64,000 nt of DNA from Desulfovibrio piger (lineage in GTDB: Bacteria; Desulfobacterota; Desulfovibrionia; Desulfovibrionales; Desulfovibrionaceae), in the NCBI RefSeq assembly GCF_012843875.1, contig NZ_JABAFY010000006.1, positions 1 through 64,000 on the forward strand, given 5' to 3'. Both the position numbers and the translations under genes were made by a program. Below, one piece after another: positions 1-12,769 of this stretch (position 1 is its first letter; each line of letters starts with the position of its first letter). The notes below the pieces were generated by a model. That model worked only from the letters and a program-made list of their open reading frames with translations, ran no database searches and was not told the DNA's origin.

Positions 1-90
1 TTTTTTTCCAACCTTGACTGTTGTGGGTCTTCCTGTTTTACGCAAGCCCCGTGTTGCGTTTCAATTTACAATCTGCCGGACAAAAGGTGC

Positions 91-128
91 GGCCTCCCCC
101 TCCACGCCAAAAAACTTTATCAGGGCCT
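91..128 (+). repeat. Solitary tail of the dispersed 3'-end element
   Basis: The C-rich stretch GCCTCCCCCTCC followed by CCAAAAAACTTTATCAGGGCCTG matches the tail of the copy behind the valS operon (27989-28027) almost base for base. The upstream hairpin of the element is not evident here. It may mark the 3' end of a plus-strand gene lying left of the window. Confidence 0.5.
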
Positions 129-409
129 GCCTCTGCCGGGAGGGGAAAAGGAAGCACAGGCCTGCCGGGCAGGCGGAGGTTTTTCCCCGCACTCCAAATC
201 CCTCCTCCCAGGTTCTCTTCCTCTCTTTAAAAATCGTTGTCCCGGAGCATCGAGCGGGACCTGTGGCGGCTGCCGGTCTCCGGGATGCACAGCATGATAT
301 GGCACGCTGTCCCCGCCGGCAGGCTGCTGGCGGGGACGGTATGGCGGACACCCTTCGGGCGGCATTTCTGTTGTCGCTTCCCCGCCTTGCGTTTTTTTGT
401 CCTGAACGA

Positions 410-515
410 AGGAAGGCGCGTGGAGCGCGCCTTCCCATGAGCGTTTTTTGGGGGGAGGGGGAGTTTGAGGGGGAGGGCCCGCTTTTTACCGCAGGAAAAA
501 GGGGCCCTCCCCCTT
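410..515 (-). repeat. Dispersed 3'-end element, copy behind ackA (distal)
   Basis: Read on the minus strand: hairpin A (arms about 467-481 and 501-515), then a C-rich tail with CTCAAACTCCCCC, then hairpin B formed by GGAAGGCGCG and its complement (about 411-435). It lies downstream of the 542-583 terminator, so it is probably a duplicate of the ackA-proximal copy. Confidence 0.65.
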
Positions 516-541
516 AAGCCAGCCAGCCCGGCAGATCATCA

Positions 542-583
542 ATAAAACAAAAACGGGCCGTCTCCTGAAGAGACGGCCCGTTT
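542..583 (-). terminator. Intrinsic terminator downstream of ackA
   Basis: A perfect 13-bp stem (AAACGGGCCGTCT at 551-563 pairing with 571-583) with a short loop is followed, on the minus strand, by a T-rich run (TTTTTGTTTTATT). It would end transcripts arriving from ackA-pta. Confidence 0.8.
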
Positions 584-697
584 CGTATCGTGGGAGCTGT
601 CGTTGACGCCGGGAAGCGAGGCACCGGTGCGGCGGGCACAGCTCCGAATGCGGCCTTTGTTGCCGCGCCCCGTCCCATGCTGCTCTGCTTTGAACGG

Positions 698-794
698 AGG
701 AAGGTGCGTAGGCGCCTTTCCAAGAGCGTCTGGGGAGGGGAGTTTGAGGAGAGGCCCGCTTGTTACCGCAGGCAAAAGGGGCCCTTCCTCCTCA
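698..794 (-). repeat. Dispersed 3'-end element, ackA-proximal copy
   Basis: The hairpin starts about 15 bases after the ackA stop (arms about 746-764 and 775-793). On the minus strand it is followed by the tail AAACTCCCCTCCCCAGACGC and then a second hairpin near 698-720. Orientation matches ackA. Confidence 0.65.
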
Positions 795-807
795 ACATAT
801 TCGTGCC

Positions 808-2016
808 TTAGGCCAGCACTTCCATGGTGGCCTGGGCGATCTGCAGTTCCTCGTTGGTGGGGATGATGAGGACCTTGATCTTGCTGTCGGGGGTGGAGAT
901 GGTGCGGGCACCGGGCTTGCGAGTGCCGTTTTCTTCCAGGTTCAGGCGCACGCCCAGTTCTTCCAGGCCTTCGCAGACCTTGGCGCGGACGATGTCGTCG
1001 TTTTCACCGATACCGGCGGTGAAGACCAGGGCATCGACCTTGCCGCCCAGCAGGAAGAAGTAGGCGCCCAGGGTCTTCTTGATGCTGCGGACCAGCATGT
1101 TGAGGGCCAGTTCGGCCTTCTTGTTGCCGTTCTCGATCTCCTTGTGCACGTCACGCATGTCGGTGAAGCCGCACAGGCCCAGCAGGCCGGACTTCTTGTT
1201 CATCAGGGTGTCCATTTCCTCGGGGGTCAGGCCCTTCTTTTCCATGATGAAGGGGACGATGGCCGGGTCGATGGAACCGCAGCGGGTGCCCATGATGAGG
1301 CCTTCCAGAGGGGTGAGGCCCATGCTGGTGTCAAAGCACTTGCCGTCTTTCACACAGCTCATGGAAGAGCCGTTGCCGAGGTGCATGGTGATGGAGCGCA
1401 GCTCGGACTGGGGCTTGCCCAGGTATTCGGCGGTCTTCTTGGCGATGTACTTGTGAGAGGTGCCGTGGAAGCCGTAGCGGCGGATGTGCATCTCTTCGTA
1501 GATCTCGTAGGGCAGGCCGTACATGTAGGCTTCCTGCGGCATGGCCATGCCGAATTCGGTGTCGAACACGGCCACGTTGGGCACGCCGGGGAAGAGCTTT
1601 TCGGCCACTTCGATGCCCATGAGGTTGGCGGGGTTGTGCAGGGGGCCCAGGGGGAAGCAGTCACGGATGATCTGCTTCACGTTTTCGTCCACCTTCACGG
1701 TCTCGGTGATGGATTCGCCGCCGTGCAGCACGCGGTGGCCGATGGCGTAGATCTCGCTCTTGTCCTTGATGACGCCCTTTTCAGGGTCGGTCAGCAGGGA
1801 GATGACCAGTTCCATGGCTTCCACGTGGGTGGGGAAGGCGCTTTCGCGCACGATCTTTTCTTCGTGGTCGCTGTCAGGAGCGATCTTGTGGGTCAGCTTG
1901 CCCATGCCCTGGCCGATGCGTTCGGCCAGACCGGAAGCCAGGACGGTCTCGGTGTCCATTTCCAGCAGCTGATATTTGCAGGAGGAAGAGCCAGCGTTGA
2001 TAACCAGTACTTTCAT
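808..2016 (-). CDS. ackA: Acetate kinase
   Basis: Converts acetyl phosphate and ADP to acetate and ATP in the cytoplasm, the last step of substrate-level phosphorylation from pyruvate. The 402-residue product has the usual family length. It starts with the phosphate-binding VLVINAGSSSCKYQL segment and carries HRVLHGGE, RRYGFHGTSHKYI, the MHLGNGSS glycine motif and the C-terminal FTAGIGEND motif, all typical of the ASKHA-fold acetokinase family. The ATG follows GAGGATCCTC, an acceptable ribosome binding site. It lies about 100 bases downstream of pta on the same strand, separated by a strong hairpin without a T-run, so the two are probably cotranscribed. Identity is secure. Confidence 0.97.
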   Translation of the reverse strand: MKVLVINAGSSSCKYQLLEMDTETVLASGLAERIGQGMGKLTHKIAPDSDHEEKIVRESAFPTHVEAMELVISLLTDPEKGVIKDKSEIYAIGHRVLHGGESITETVKVDENVKQIIRDCFPLGPLHNPANLMGIEVAEKLFPGVPNVAVFDTEFGMAMPQEAYMYGLPYEIYEEMHIRRYGFHGTSHKYIAKKTAEYLGKPQSELRSITMHLGNGSSMSCVKDGKCFDTSMGLTPLEGLIMGTRCGSIDPAIVPFIMEKKGLTPEEMDTLMNKKSGLLGLCGFTDMRDVHKEIENGNKKAELALNMLVRSIKKTLGAYFFLLGGKVDALVFTAGIGENDDIVRAKVCEGLEELGVRLNLEENGTRKPGARTISTPDSKIKVLIIPTNEELQIAQATMEVLA

Positions 2017-2041
2017 GAGGATCCTCGTCAGGGGGGAATGG

Positions 2042-2067
2042 AGGGACGGAGCCTGGGCTCCGTCCCT
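2042..2067 (-). promoter_or_regulatory. Intercistronic hairpin between pta and ackA
   Basis: An 11-bp perfect inverted repeat (AGGGACGGAGC / GCTCCGTCCCT) with a 4-base loop lies between the two genes. No T-run follows, so it is more likely an RNA processing or stability element than a full terminator. Confidence 0.5.
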
Positions 2068-2117
2068 GATATGGTGGTTGCGGACAGGATGCCGGGCGAG
2101 GCCGGCGCGTGTCCGTA

Positions 2118-4220
2118 CTACTTCTGCTTTTCGGCAGCGGCCTGGATGGCGGTGATGGCCACGGTATTCACGATATCGGGCACGGTGCAGCCGCGGGACA
2201 GGTCGTTGACGGGCTTGTTGAGGCCCTGCAGGACAGGACCGATGGCCACGGCCTCAGCGGCACGCTGCACAGCCTTGTAGGTGTTGTTGCCGGTGTTGAG
2301 GTCGGGGAAGATGAAGACGGTCGCCTTGCCGGCCACCTTGCTGTTGGGCAGCTTGGTCTTGGCCACGGTGGGATCGATGGCGGCGTCGTACTGCAGGGGG
2401 CCTTCCAGGGAGAGCTCGGGAGCCTTTTCCTTGGCCAGGGCCGTGGCTTCCACCACCACATCCACGTCGGCACCCTTGCCGGACGTACCGGTGGAGTAGG
2501 AGAGCATGGCCACGCGGGGATCGATGCCGAAGACCTTGGCGGTATCGGCGGAGGCCACGGCGATCTCGGCCAGCTGCTGGGAGGTGGGGTTGGGGTTGAC
2601 GGCGCAGTCACCGAAGACCAGCACGCGGTCCTTGAGGCACATCAGGAAGACCGAGGAGACCACGGAGTAGCCGGGCTTGGTCTTGATGAATTCGAAGGCG
2701 GGACGGATGGTGTGGGCGGTGGTGTTCACGGCACCGGAGACCATGCCGTCGGCGTCGTCCTTCTTGACCATCATGGTGGCGTAGTAGGTAGCGTCGCTCA
2801 TGACGTCGCGGGCGCGTTCGATGGTCACGCCCTTGGCCTTGCGCAGTTCGGCATAGGTGGCGGCGTAGTCTTCGAACTTGGGCGAGGTGACGGGATCGAT
2901 GATGGTGGCCTTGCTGATGTCGAGGTGCAGTTCGCGGGCCAGCTTGTTGATCTTGTCTTCATTGCCCAGCAGGATGATGTCAGCTACTTCGCGGCGCAGC
3001 AGGATGTCGGTGGCCTGCAGGATGCGGGGTTCCTCGCCTTCGGCCAGGACGATGCGCATCTTGTTGGCCTTGGCGCGCTCGATGAGGTTCAGTTCGAACA
3101 TCATGGGCGTCATGCGGCCGGGTTTGGTCATGTTCAGGCGGGCGCTGATCTCCTTGCCGTTGACGTAGTGGTCATACAGGCCCAGCACGGTGTTGATCTT
3201 GCGGGTATCGGTGGGCTCGATGAGGCCGTAGATCTCCTGCAGGGACATGAAGGCCTTGGAGGTGTGCTGTTCGGTCAGCAGCACGGGCAGGGGGGCACCG
3301 GTCCAGCCTTCGATGAGGCTGCTCACTTCGGCGCTGGGACGGATGCCGCCGGTCAGCAGCACGCCGGCGATGTCGGGCTTGCTGGAGGACAGGCGGGAGG
3401 CGATGGAGGCCAGCAGGATGTCGGTGCGGTCGCCGGGGGTCACGATGAGCTGGTCCTTGGCCAGGTAGCCCAGGAAGTTGTCCACGTGCATGGCGGCGAT
3501 GAGGTAGTCGCCCACCAGGGCGTCGAGATGGGCCTCACCGGAGAGCACTTCGGCGTTCAGGCCCTTCTGCAGGTCGCGCATGGTGGCGCGGCCCAGGGCG
3601 GGCTCGTCCGGGATGGCGTAGACCAGGCCGGGCTTGTCATCAGCGGCAAAGATGTCGCTCAGGCCGTCGGCTTCGGCGCGGGTCAGGCTGGAGCGGTTGA
3701 CGATGGTGGCGATGACGTCCAAGGAGTAGGGGGCCATGGAGTCGCGGGTCACCAGCAGGGAGTCGCGCACTTCTTCGGCGTTCTTGCCTTCACCGCTGGT
3801 GATGAGCATCACGGGGCAGCCCAGGTTGGAGGCGATCTCGGCGTTCAGTTCGAATTCGAAGACCGGGTCCTTGCCCAGGAATTCGGTGCCCACGCAGAGC
3901 ACGAAATCGTGGCGGCTCTGCAGTTCCTTGAACTTCTGGATGATGTTCTCGATGACCAGGTTGCGGTCGCCCTGATTGATGATGGTGCGCACTTCCTGGT
4001 AGGTGTAGGCGAAGGTGTCGCAGTAGTCCTGCTTGAGCTTGAAGTGTTCCAGCAGCAGGTTGATGTCCGGGGCGCGGTCATCCAGCTGGGGTTCATTGAT
4101 GATGGGGCGGAAAATGGCCACATCCTGCATGTTGCGGCTCAGGATGGACATGGTGCCCAGGGCGATGGCGCGCTTGCCGGTGCGCGGGCCCGTGGCGGTA
4201 AGGTATAGGGCGCGATGCAT
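2118..4220 (-). CDS. pta: Phosphate acetyltransferase, long DRTGG-domain type
   Basis: Converts acetyl-CoA and phosphate to acetyl phosphate and CoA, feeding AckA. At 700 residues it is the long form. The N-terminal third is a BioD-like P-loop domain (TATGPRTGKR near residue 8), followed by a middle DRTGG-type domain and a C-terminal PTA/PTB catalytic domain of about 330 residues that includes SYSTGTSGKG and ATVFIFPDLNTGN. The ATG is preceded by GGAGGAAACC. It sits between por (upstream, about 290 bases away) and ackA (downstream), so the three genes encode pyruvate to acetyl-CoA to acetyl phosphate to acetate. In long-form Pta proteins the N-terminal domains are thought to be structural or regulatory. 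Identity is secure. Confidence 0.96.
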   Translation of the reverse strand: MHRALYLTATGPRTGKRAIALGTMSILSRNMQDVAIFRPIINEPQLDDRAPDINLLLEHFKLKQDYCDTFAYTYQEVRTIINQGDRNLVIENIIQKFKELQSRHDFVLCVGTEFLGKDPVFEFELNAEIASNLGCPVMLITSGEGKNAEEVRDSLLVTRDSMAPYSLDVIATIVNRSSLTRAEADGLSDIFAADDKPGLVYAIPDEPALGRATMRDLQKGLNAEVLSGEAHLDALVGDYLIAAMHVDNFLGYLAKDQLIVTPGDRTDILLASIASRLSSSKPDIAGVLLTGGIRPSAEVSSLIEGWTGAPLPVLLTEQHTSKAFMSLQEIYGLIEPTDTRKINTVLGLYDHYVNGKEISARLNMTKPGRMTPMMFELNLIERAKANKMRIVLAEGEEPRILQATDILLRREVADIILLGNEDKINKLARELHLDISKATIIDPVTSPKFEDYAATYAELRKAKGVTIERARDVMSDATYYATMMVKKDDADGMVSGAVNTTAHTIRPAFEFIKTKPGYSVVSSVFLMCLKDRVLVFGDCAVNPNPTSQQLAEIAVASADTAKVFGIDPRVAMLSYSTGTSGKGADVDVVVEATALAKEKAPELSLEGPLQYDAAIDPTVAKTKLPNSKVAGKATVFIFPDLNTGNNTYKAVQRAAEAVAIGPVLQGLNKPVNDLSRGCTVPDIVNTVAITAIQAAAEKQK

Positions 4221-4462
4221 GGTTTCCTCCAGGACGGGGCGCTGGCCCCGGTGAATCGATGCCGTTATGTTTGAAGTTTCGCGAGCCGGAAACTTCCCGA
4301 GCGCGGGTTGGCTGATGGCGCGCTGCGCGCCGCGGCCCGAGGGCCGCTGCCCTTGCGGGCGGAAAGATGATGTTGCGCCATGCGGGTCTGCCGTCCCGGC
4401 ATGGGCGCGTCCTTGCCGGCGGGCCGGAGGACGCTGGGGCTCGACCCACGCTCCAGATAATG

Positions 4463-4489
4463 GGGGCGCGGCCGTTGCGGCCGCGCCCC
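4463..4489 (-). terminator. Hairpin at the 3' end of por
   Basis: A perfect 12-bp G+C stem (GGGGCGCGGCCG with its complement, 3-base loop) begins about 25 bases after the por stop. There is no T-run on the minus strand, so termination may be partial and allow read-through into pta. Confidence 0.5.
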
Positions 4490-4513
4490 TTCATTTATTC
4501 AGCGTATGCCGGC

Positions 4514-8080
<3,567 letters not shown>

Positions 8081-8292
8081 CTATCTTGGCGCGCATGTTT
8101 TTCCGGAATGGACACACCGGCAAGCGGTGGTCTTGTGCAAACAGAGAGGATCCATCGCATCATGCCGTGGCATGAGGCCGGAGCGGCCCGGGCGGAAGAA
8201 GCCCGAAAAAACGGCCGGGACCGTGCCTGTTCGCAATGGATGAGCCCTACCACAAAATTGTTTGTTTGAACAGTCTAATGTGGGCAGGCTGT

Positions 8293-8316
8293 GAAAAAAA
8301 ATGCACAAGCATTTTT
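8293..8316 (-). promoter_or_regulatory. A/T-rich hairpin with T-run in the por upstream region
   Basis: AAAAATGC, a 4-base ACAA loop and GCATTTTT form a palindrome that is followed on the minus strand by eight T residues. It has the form of a small intrinsic terminator or an attenuator, or it may be an operator of por. It lies about 230 bases upstream of the por start. Confidence 0.4.
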
Positions 8317-8696
8317 GCAAGAGAAACAAAGGAGTTAGAAAGATATTGAGCCGCTGCGGCTCCGCAGGACGCGTGACCGGCGCCTTTGTCTCTCTTCAGG
8401 CTGCCTACTAAAAAGGGCGACAAAAGGCAATAACGGAAAATACCATGAAATATGTCATGTGATCATAGCCCGCAAAACGGCGCTGCGAAAGGCTTTGGAG
8501 GTCCTCCCGGCAGGGCTTGGGAAGGGGCGGTGCCCTGCCGGTCATGGCACCTTGCTGCGGCAGGCTGCTGACCGGGAAAGCGCAGGGAAGGGAGGCGGGC
8601 GAAGAGGCCGTTCCCCGGCCTTCAGGGGCGGTCGGCCGGGTGCCCGGGGCGACTGCCGCCGTGCCGGACAGGGGCCCGCCGGCAGGCCATGAAAAA

Positions 8697-8723
8697 AGGG
8701 GCCCCCTGACGGGCGCCCCTTGA
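8697..8723 (-). terminator. Intrinsic terminator of the CoA-disulfide reductase gene
   Basis: On the minus strand AAGGGGCGCC pairs with GGGCCCCTT across a short loop and is followed by TTTTTTC, about 22 bases after the stop codon. Confidence 0.75.
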
Positions 8724-8744
8724 ACAGGTCACAAGGACAAACAG

Positions 8745-10454
8745 CTAGATCTTGCCGCCGGTCTTGAGCACGGCCTGCATGCCGCCGGCGGCGTTGACCA
8801 CGTCGGTGATGCCGTTGCGGGCCAGGATCAGCACGCTGTCATAGGCGCGCAGACCGGTGTTGCAGATGATGGCCACAGGACGGTCCTTGGGCACTTCGTT
8901 GACCCGGCTGGGCATCTCTTCCAGAGAGATGGAGTGCCATTCGGGATGGACGGCCTGCACGGCCTGACCGGCCTTGGCGGGACGGGCGTCGATGAAGAAG
9001 ATGTTGTTCTCGGCGCGCTTTTCCCACAGCGCCATGAACTCTTCGGAGGTGATGGGCTTCACACGGCCAGCCAGCACGTTGTCGGCCACGTTGGCCACCA
9101 CGTTGACCACGTCCATGGCGGAGGCGAAAGGCGGCGCGTAGGAGATCTCCAGGTTGGAGATGTCTTCCACGGTGGGCTTGCCATACTGCAGCACGGCGGC
9201 CACGGCGTCGATGCGGGCCTTGAGGGCGTCACCGGCGGTGCAGGCGCCCTGGATGCCCAGCACGCGGCGGTCCCTCTTGTCCACCACCAGTTCCAGGCTC
9301 ATCATGTTCTTTTCGGGATAGAAGTGGGCGCGGTCCAGCTGTTCCACGGCCACGGAGATGGCGTCATAGCCTTCCTTGCGGGCGCGTTCCACAGTGAGGC
9401 CGGCGCCGCAGAAGGACATGTCGAACAGTTTCACGGCCCAGGTGCCCACGAAGCCGGGGAAGCTGGCATCGCCGCCGGCCAGGTTGGTGCCGATGACGCG
9501 GCCCTGGCGGTTAGCCATGCTGCCCAGGGGCAGGTAGCCCAGCTTGCCGGTGATGAGGTTCTTGATGGCCACGCAGTCGCCGCCGGCATAGATGTCGGGG
9601 TCGCTGGTCTGCATCTTTTCATTGACCACGATGGCGCCGAAGGGGGCCACTTCCAGACCGGCGTCCTTGGCCAGCTGGCCGTTGGGCAGGAAACCGGCGG
9701 CAAAGATCACCAGCTGGGCGGGCAGTTCGCGCTTGTCGGTGATGACCTTGCACACGGCGCCGTCCTTGCCTTCCAGCTTGACGACCTTTTCAGAGGTGTA
9801 GACGGACAGGCCGTGGGCCTCGCAGTCGTGGGCGGCCATCTTGCCCATGTTGTGGGAGAGCACGCCGGGCAGCATCTGGTCCATCATTTCCACCACGCTG
9901 ACCTTAACGCCCCACATGTCGGACAGGGCCACGGCAGCTTCCAGACCGATGAAACCGCCGCCCACGATGACGGCCTCGTTGACCTGGCCGTGTTCGCAGG
10001 CTTTGCGGATGACGTCGGCGGCTTCCAGACGGGTGAGGGTCAGGACGTTCTTCAGGTCGTGACCTTCCACCGGAGGCATGCGCGGGGTGGCACCGGTGGC
10101 CAGCACCAGCTTGTCGTAGGGCAGCTTTTCTTCCTCGCCGGTGACCACGTTGCGCACCAGCAGGGTCTTGGCGGCGCGGTCGATGGCCATGGCGCGGGTC
10201 TGGTTGCGCACGGTGATGCCTTTCATGGTACGGAAGAATTCGGGGTCACGCACGGTGTGGTAGGGCGTGGCGCGCAGGTCGTCGAGGTTGTTGACCTCGC
10301 CGGACACATAATAGGGGATGCCGCAGCCGCCGTAGGAGATGAAGAGGTTTTCATCCACCAGGGTGATCTCGGCGTCGGGCATCAGGCGCTTGCAGCGGCA
10401 GGCAGCCTTGGGACCCAGGGCAACGCCGCCGATAACCAGGATTTTCTGTGCCAT
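8745..10454 (-). CDS. CoA-disulfide/polysulfide reductase-like flavoprotein with C-terminal rhodanese domain
   Basis: The 569-residue product combines a pyridine-nucleotide-disulfide oxidoreductase (FAD site ILVIGGVALGPKAACR, NAD site VGGGFIGLEAAVAL, second FAD motif DIYAGGDCVA) with a rhodanese domain. Cys44 in YGGCGIPYY is the single redox cysteine of the CoA-disulfide reductase/NADH oxidase branch. Cys531 in CNTGLRAYD is the rhodanese active cysteine. Proteins of this layout reduce CoA-disulfide, CoA-persulfide or polysulfide with NAD(P)H, which would fit sulfur handling in a sulfate reducer, but the substrate cannot be fixed from sequence. The start was set at the ATG after AAGGAGAGTCTATC; the longer frame adds a Pro/Arg-rich stretch unlike a protein N-terminus. 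It has its own terminator and lies 189 bases behind selB. Confidence 0.88.
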   Translation of the reverse strand: MAQKILVIGGVALGPKAACRCKRLMPDAEITLVDENLFISYGGCGIPYYVSGEVNNLDDLRATPYHTVRDPEFFRTMKGITVRNQTRAMAIDRAAKTLLVRNVVTGEEEKLPYDKLVLATGATPRMPPVEGHDLKNVLTLTRLEAADVIRKACEHGQVNEAVIVGGGFIGLEAAVALSDMWGVKVSVVEMMDQMLPGVLSHNMGKMAAHDCEAHGLSVYTSEKVVKLEGKDGAVCKVITDKRELPAQLVIFAAGFLPNGQLAKDAGLEVAPFGAIVVNEKMQTSDPDIYAGGDCVAIKNLITGKLGYLPLGSMANRQGRVIGTNLAGGDASFPGFVGTWAVKLFDMSFCGAGLTVERARKEGYDAISVAVEQLDRAHFYPEKNMMSLELVVDKRDRRVLGIQGACTAGDALKARIDAVAAVLQYGKPTVEDISNLEISYAPPFASAMDVVNVVANVADNVLAGRVKPITSEEFMALWEKRAENNIFFIDARPAKAGQAVQAVHPEWHSISLEEMPSRVNEVPKDRPVAIICNTGLRAYDSVLILARNGITDVVNAAGGMQAVLKTGGKI

Positions 10455-10625
10455 GATAGACTCTCCTTGTAGAGCATTTGGCGTTTGAAACGCCGGGCGT
10501 CTCAAACTTTGTGCCGTCCGGGGACGAGGTCTCTCGCCCGGACACGGGCGGCCGCGGGCGCGGTCGCCGGAGCATGACGCTGTTGTTGGTCGGGCCTCGG
10601 GCGGCGACCCTGCGGTCACCAGACG

Positions 10626-10644
10626 GGGACAGGATACCTGTCCC
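10626..10644 (-). terminator. Short hairpin at the selB stop codon
   Basis: GGGACAGG and CCTGTCCC form an 8-bp stem with a 3-base loop, overlapping the last base of the selB stop codon. No T-run follows, so it is a weak or non-classical 3'-end structure. Confidence 0.35.
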
Positions 10645-12587
10645 TAGCGGCCCCGATACTGCCGGGCGTCTCCCACCCGGACGGTGATCTTTTCCCTGTC
10701 CATGAACTCCAGCAGGGCGATGAGGTACTTGCGCGAAAGGCCCAGGATCTCCTTGAGGCCGCCCACGTCCAGATCCTCATGGTCGCTGAACCACAGGCGC
10801 ACCTTGTCCAGGATCTCTTCCACGGCCTCGTTGCCGTAGTAGAGGCCGTCCTTGACGCGCACCAGCTTCTTCTGTTCGCACAGCAGGCGCAGGACGGGCG
10901 CCGCCTCCTTGCTGCTCACGCCCAGCTCCTCGAGCACGTCCTTGAGGTTGGGCGGGGTCAGGCCCGCGCTGGTGTGGGCCTCCAGCAGCTTGCGGCTCAG
11001 GCCCTCCTGGTCGGAAGCCAGCGTGATCTTGTGGCTGGCCAGGCGCAGGCCGTCGCCTTCGGCCACCAGCAGGCCCTTTTTCTGGGCCGCTTCCAGCACG
11101 CGCGCCACCAGACGCTGGGGCAGCTTGTCGCTCCAGCCGGCGCACAGGGCGCCGCTGGGCAGCGAGGGCTTGAGCGGGTTCTTGGCGTGCAGGGCGGCGG
11201 CCCTGTCCAGGCAGGCGCGGATCAGGGCCTCGAAATGCAGGCTGGCGATCCACATGCGGCCTTCCTTGTGCCAGCAGATGGCCTCGCCCTGGGAAGACAG
11301 CTGGACCAGCTGCTTCTGCAGGGCCGCGGCGCTCTGGCCGGTGAGGGCCTGCAGCTGGCTGTGGCTGGCGCCCGCGCTGCCGCTGAGGCTCAGGGCCGCC
11401 CTGGTGAGGTCGAGGCCGGAGTGGGCCGTGATGTATTCGGGTGCGGCCAGTTCGGGCAGACGGGCCAGCAGGTCGAGCTTGTTCTGGAAATCCGGGTCCT
11501 TGCGGCGCAGCAGGGGCGGCAGGGGGCTGACGATGGTGCCGCCGGCCACGGTGCGCAGGGGCGAGTAGGCGCGCAGCACGCAATGGTCGCCGAACACGCC
11601 CACCATATCGCTGGAGAAGCGCAGTTCGGCCAGGCAGGAATCGCCGGGGGCCAGGCGGTCACGGTCGAAGAAGACCACCCGGGCCGCGCATTCCTGCGTG
11701 GCGTGGTGGAAGTGGACCTCGGTACGCTGGCGCAGGGGCCGCGGCGCGGACTTGAGGCACTGCAGACGCACCAGCCAGCGGCGGGAGGGGAAAAGGGTGT
11801 CGGGACGGCAGAGGGTGTTGCCGCGATGGATGTCCGTCACTTCCAGGCCCTGCACGTTGACGGCGCAGCGCTCGCCGGCGCGGACCATCTCCACGCTGCT
11901 GCCGTGGCGCTGCAGGCTGCGGGCGCGGGTGGGCAGGGCGCCGGGCATGAAGCAGAGTTCGTCCCCTTCGCTGACCGCGCCGGAAATGACCGTGCCCGTG
12001 ATGACCGTGCCGTGCCCCTTGAGGGTGAACACGCGGTCCACCGGCAGGCGGAAGATGTCGGAGCCGTGCCGGGGCGGCAGGCTGCTGGCGCAGGCCAGGA
12101 TATGTTCGCGCAGGGCCGGGATGCCCTGGCCCGTGCTGGACGAGACGGGGAAGATGGGGGCGCCTTCCAGAAAAGTGCCCTGCAGGAAGGTGCGCACGTC
12201 TTCCTGGACCAGTTCCAGCCAGTCCGCGTCCACCATGTCCACCTTGGTCAGGGCCACGAAACCGTGCCGGATGCCCAGCAGGGAGCAGATCTCCAGATGT
12301 TCGCGGGTCTGGGGCATGACGCCTTCGTCGGCGGCGATGACCAGCATGACGAAGTCCACACCGGCGGCACCGGCCACCATGTTTTTGACGAAGCGTTCAT
12401 GGCCGGGCACGTCCACGATGCCCAGACGCTCGCCACCCGGCATGGGGACCCAGGCGAAGCCCAGTTCGATGGTGATGCCGCGCCGCTTCTCTTCTTCCAG
12501 ACGGTCACAGTCGATGCCCGTCAGCGCGCGGACCAGAGATGTCTTGCCGTGGTCGATGTGACCGGCGGTACCCAGGATCAGAGCCAT
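10644..12587 (-). CDS. selB: Selenocysteine-specific elongation factor SelB
   Basis: Delivers Sec-tRNA(Sec) to UGA codons with a downstream SECIS element. The 647-residue protein starts with an EF-Tu-like GTPase domain: G1 [12 protein letters not shown], switch [13 protein letters not shown]3 DVPGHERF, G4 TKVD. OB-type domains follow, then a C-terminal half of winged helices (about residues 375-647) that bind the SECIS hairpin in known SelB proteins. The domain order and length fit the bacterial family (about 610-640 residues). No selA, selD or tRNA-Sec gene was found in the window. The start ATG has no strong ribosome binding site but gives the conserved N-terminus. It implies that the organism makes selenoproteins such as formate dehydrogenase or hydrogenase, as is known for Desulfovibrio. 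Confidence 0.95.
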   Translation of the reverse strand: MALILGTAGHIDHGKTSLVRALTGIDCDRLEEEKRRGITIELGFAWVPMPGGERLGIVDVPGHERFVKNMVAGAAGVDFVMLVIAADEGVMPQTREHLEICSLLGIRHGFVALTKVDMVDADWLELVQEDVRTFLQGTFLEGAPIFPVSSSTGQGIPALREHILACASSLPPRHGSDIFRLPVDRVFTLKGHGTVITGTVISGAVSEGDELCFMPGALPTRARSLQRHGSSVEMVRAGERCAVNVQGLEVTDIHRGNTLCRPDTLFPSRRWLVRLQCLKSAPRPLRQRTEVHFHHATQECAARVVFFDRDRLAPGDSCLAELRFSSDMVGVFGDHCVLRAYSPLRTVAGGTIVSPLPPLLRRKDPDFQNKLDLLARLPELAAPEYITAHSGLDLTRAALSLSGSAGASHSQLQALTGQSAAALQKQLVQLSSQGEAICWHKEGRMWIASLHFEALIRACLDRAAALHAKNPLKPSLPSGALCAGWSDKLPQRLVARVLEAAQKKGLLVAEGDGLRLASHKITLASDQEGLSRKLLEAHTSAGLTPPNLKDVLEELGVSSKEAAPVLRLLCEQKKLVRVKDGLYYGNEAVEEILDKVRLWFSDHEDLDVGGLKEILGLSRKYLIALLEFMDREKITVRVGDARQYRGR

Positions 12588-12751
12588 TCTACCCCCAGAA
12601 AAAACACAGGAGCCCCGCCGGAAACGCCTTGCGGCGGCCCGGTGAGGGGGACTGTCCCGTGTACGGAACTGGTTTTCAGTGTACGCCAGAGAGCGGGGCT
12701 TTGCAAACGGCTGCGGCGGACGACCGAAGAAGTTTCAGGCCTCCAACGCTC

Positions 12752-12769
12752 TGGTGAAAAATATCACAA
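12752..12769 (-). promoter_or_regulatory. CRP/FNR-family-like operator upstream of selB
   Basis: TGGTGA-AAAATA-TCACAA is a near-perfect 6-6-6 palindrome resembling the TTGTGA-N6-TCACAA sites of CRP/FNR relatives such as HcpR in Desulfovibrio. It sits about 165 bases upstream of the selB start. The regulator and the effect are inference. Confidence 0.4.

Larger units (their letters stand above)
1..807. other. Gene-free region downstream of ackA
   Basis: No convincing gene is seen in these 807 bases. The open frames here have arginine/proline-rich, low-complexity translations, no good ribosome binding site and no family signature. The stretch instead holds a solitary tail of the dispersed 3'-end element on the plus strand (about 91-128), two full copies of that element on the minus strand (about 410-515 and 698-794), and a factor-independent terminator between them. 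The two copies share the same layout, which suggests a local duplication behind ackA. Confidence 0.7.

Noticed and set aside
14..517. Possible gene of 167 residues at the left edge
   Set aside because: Arg/Pro-rich low-complexity translation, poor start, and it runs through the dispersed hairpin element.
2109..4208. A 699-residue open frame on the plus strand opposite pta, and similar very long frames opposite por, the CoA-disulfide reductase, selB and the PKS gene
   Set aside because: They are antisense shadows of GC-rich genes, with Gly/His/Val/Ala-biased translations, no family motifs and no ribosome binding sites, while the other strand has clear enzymes.
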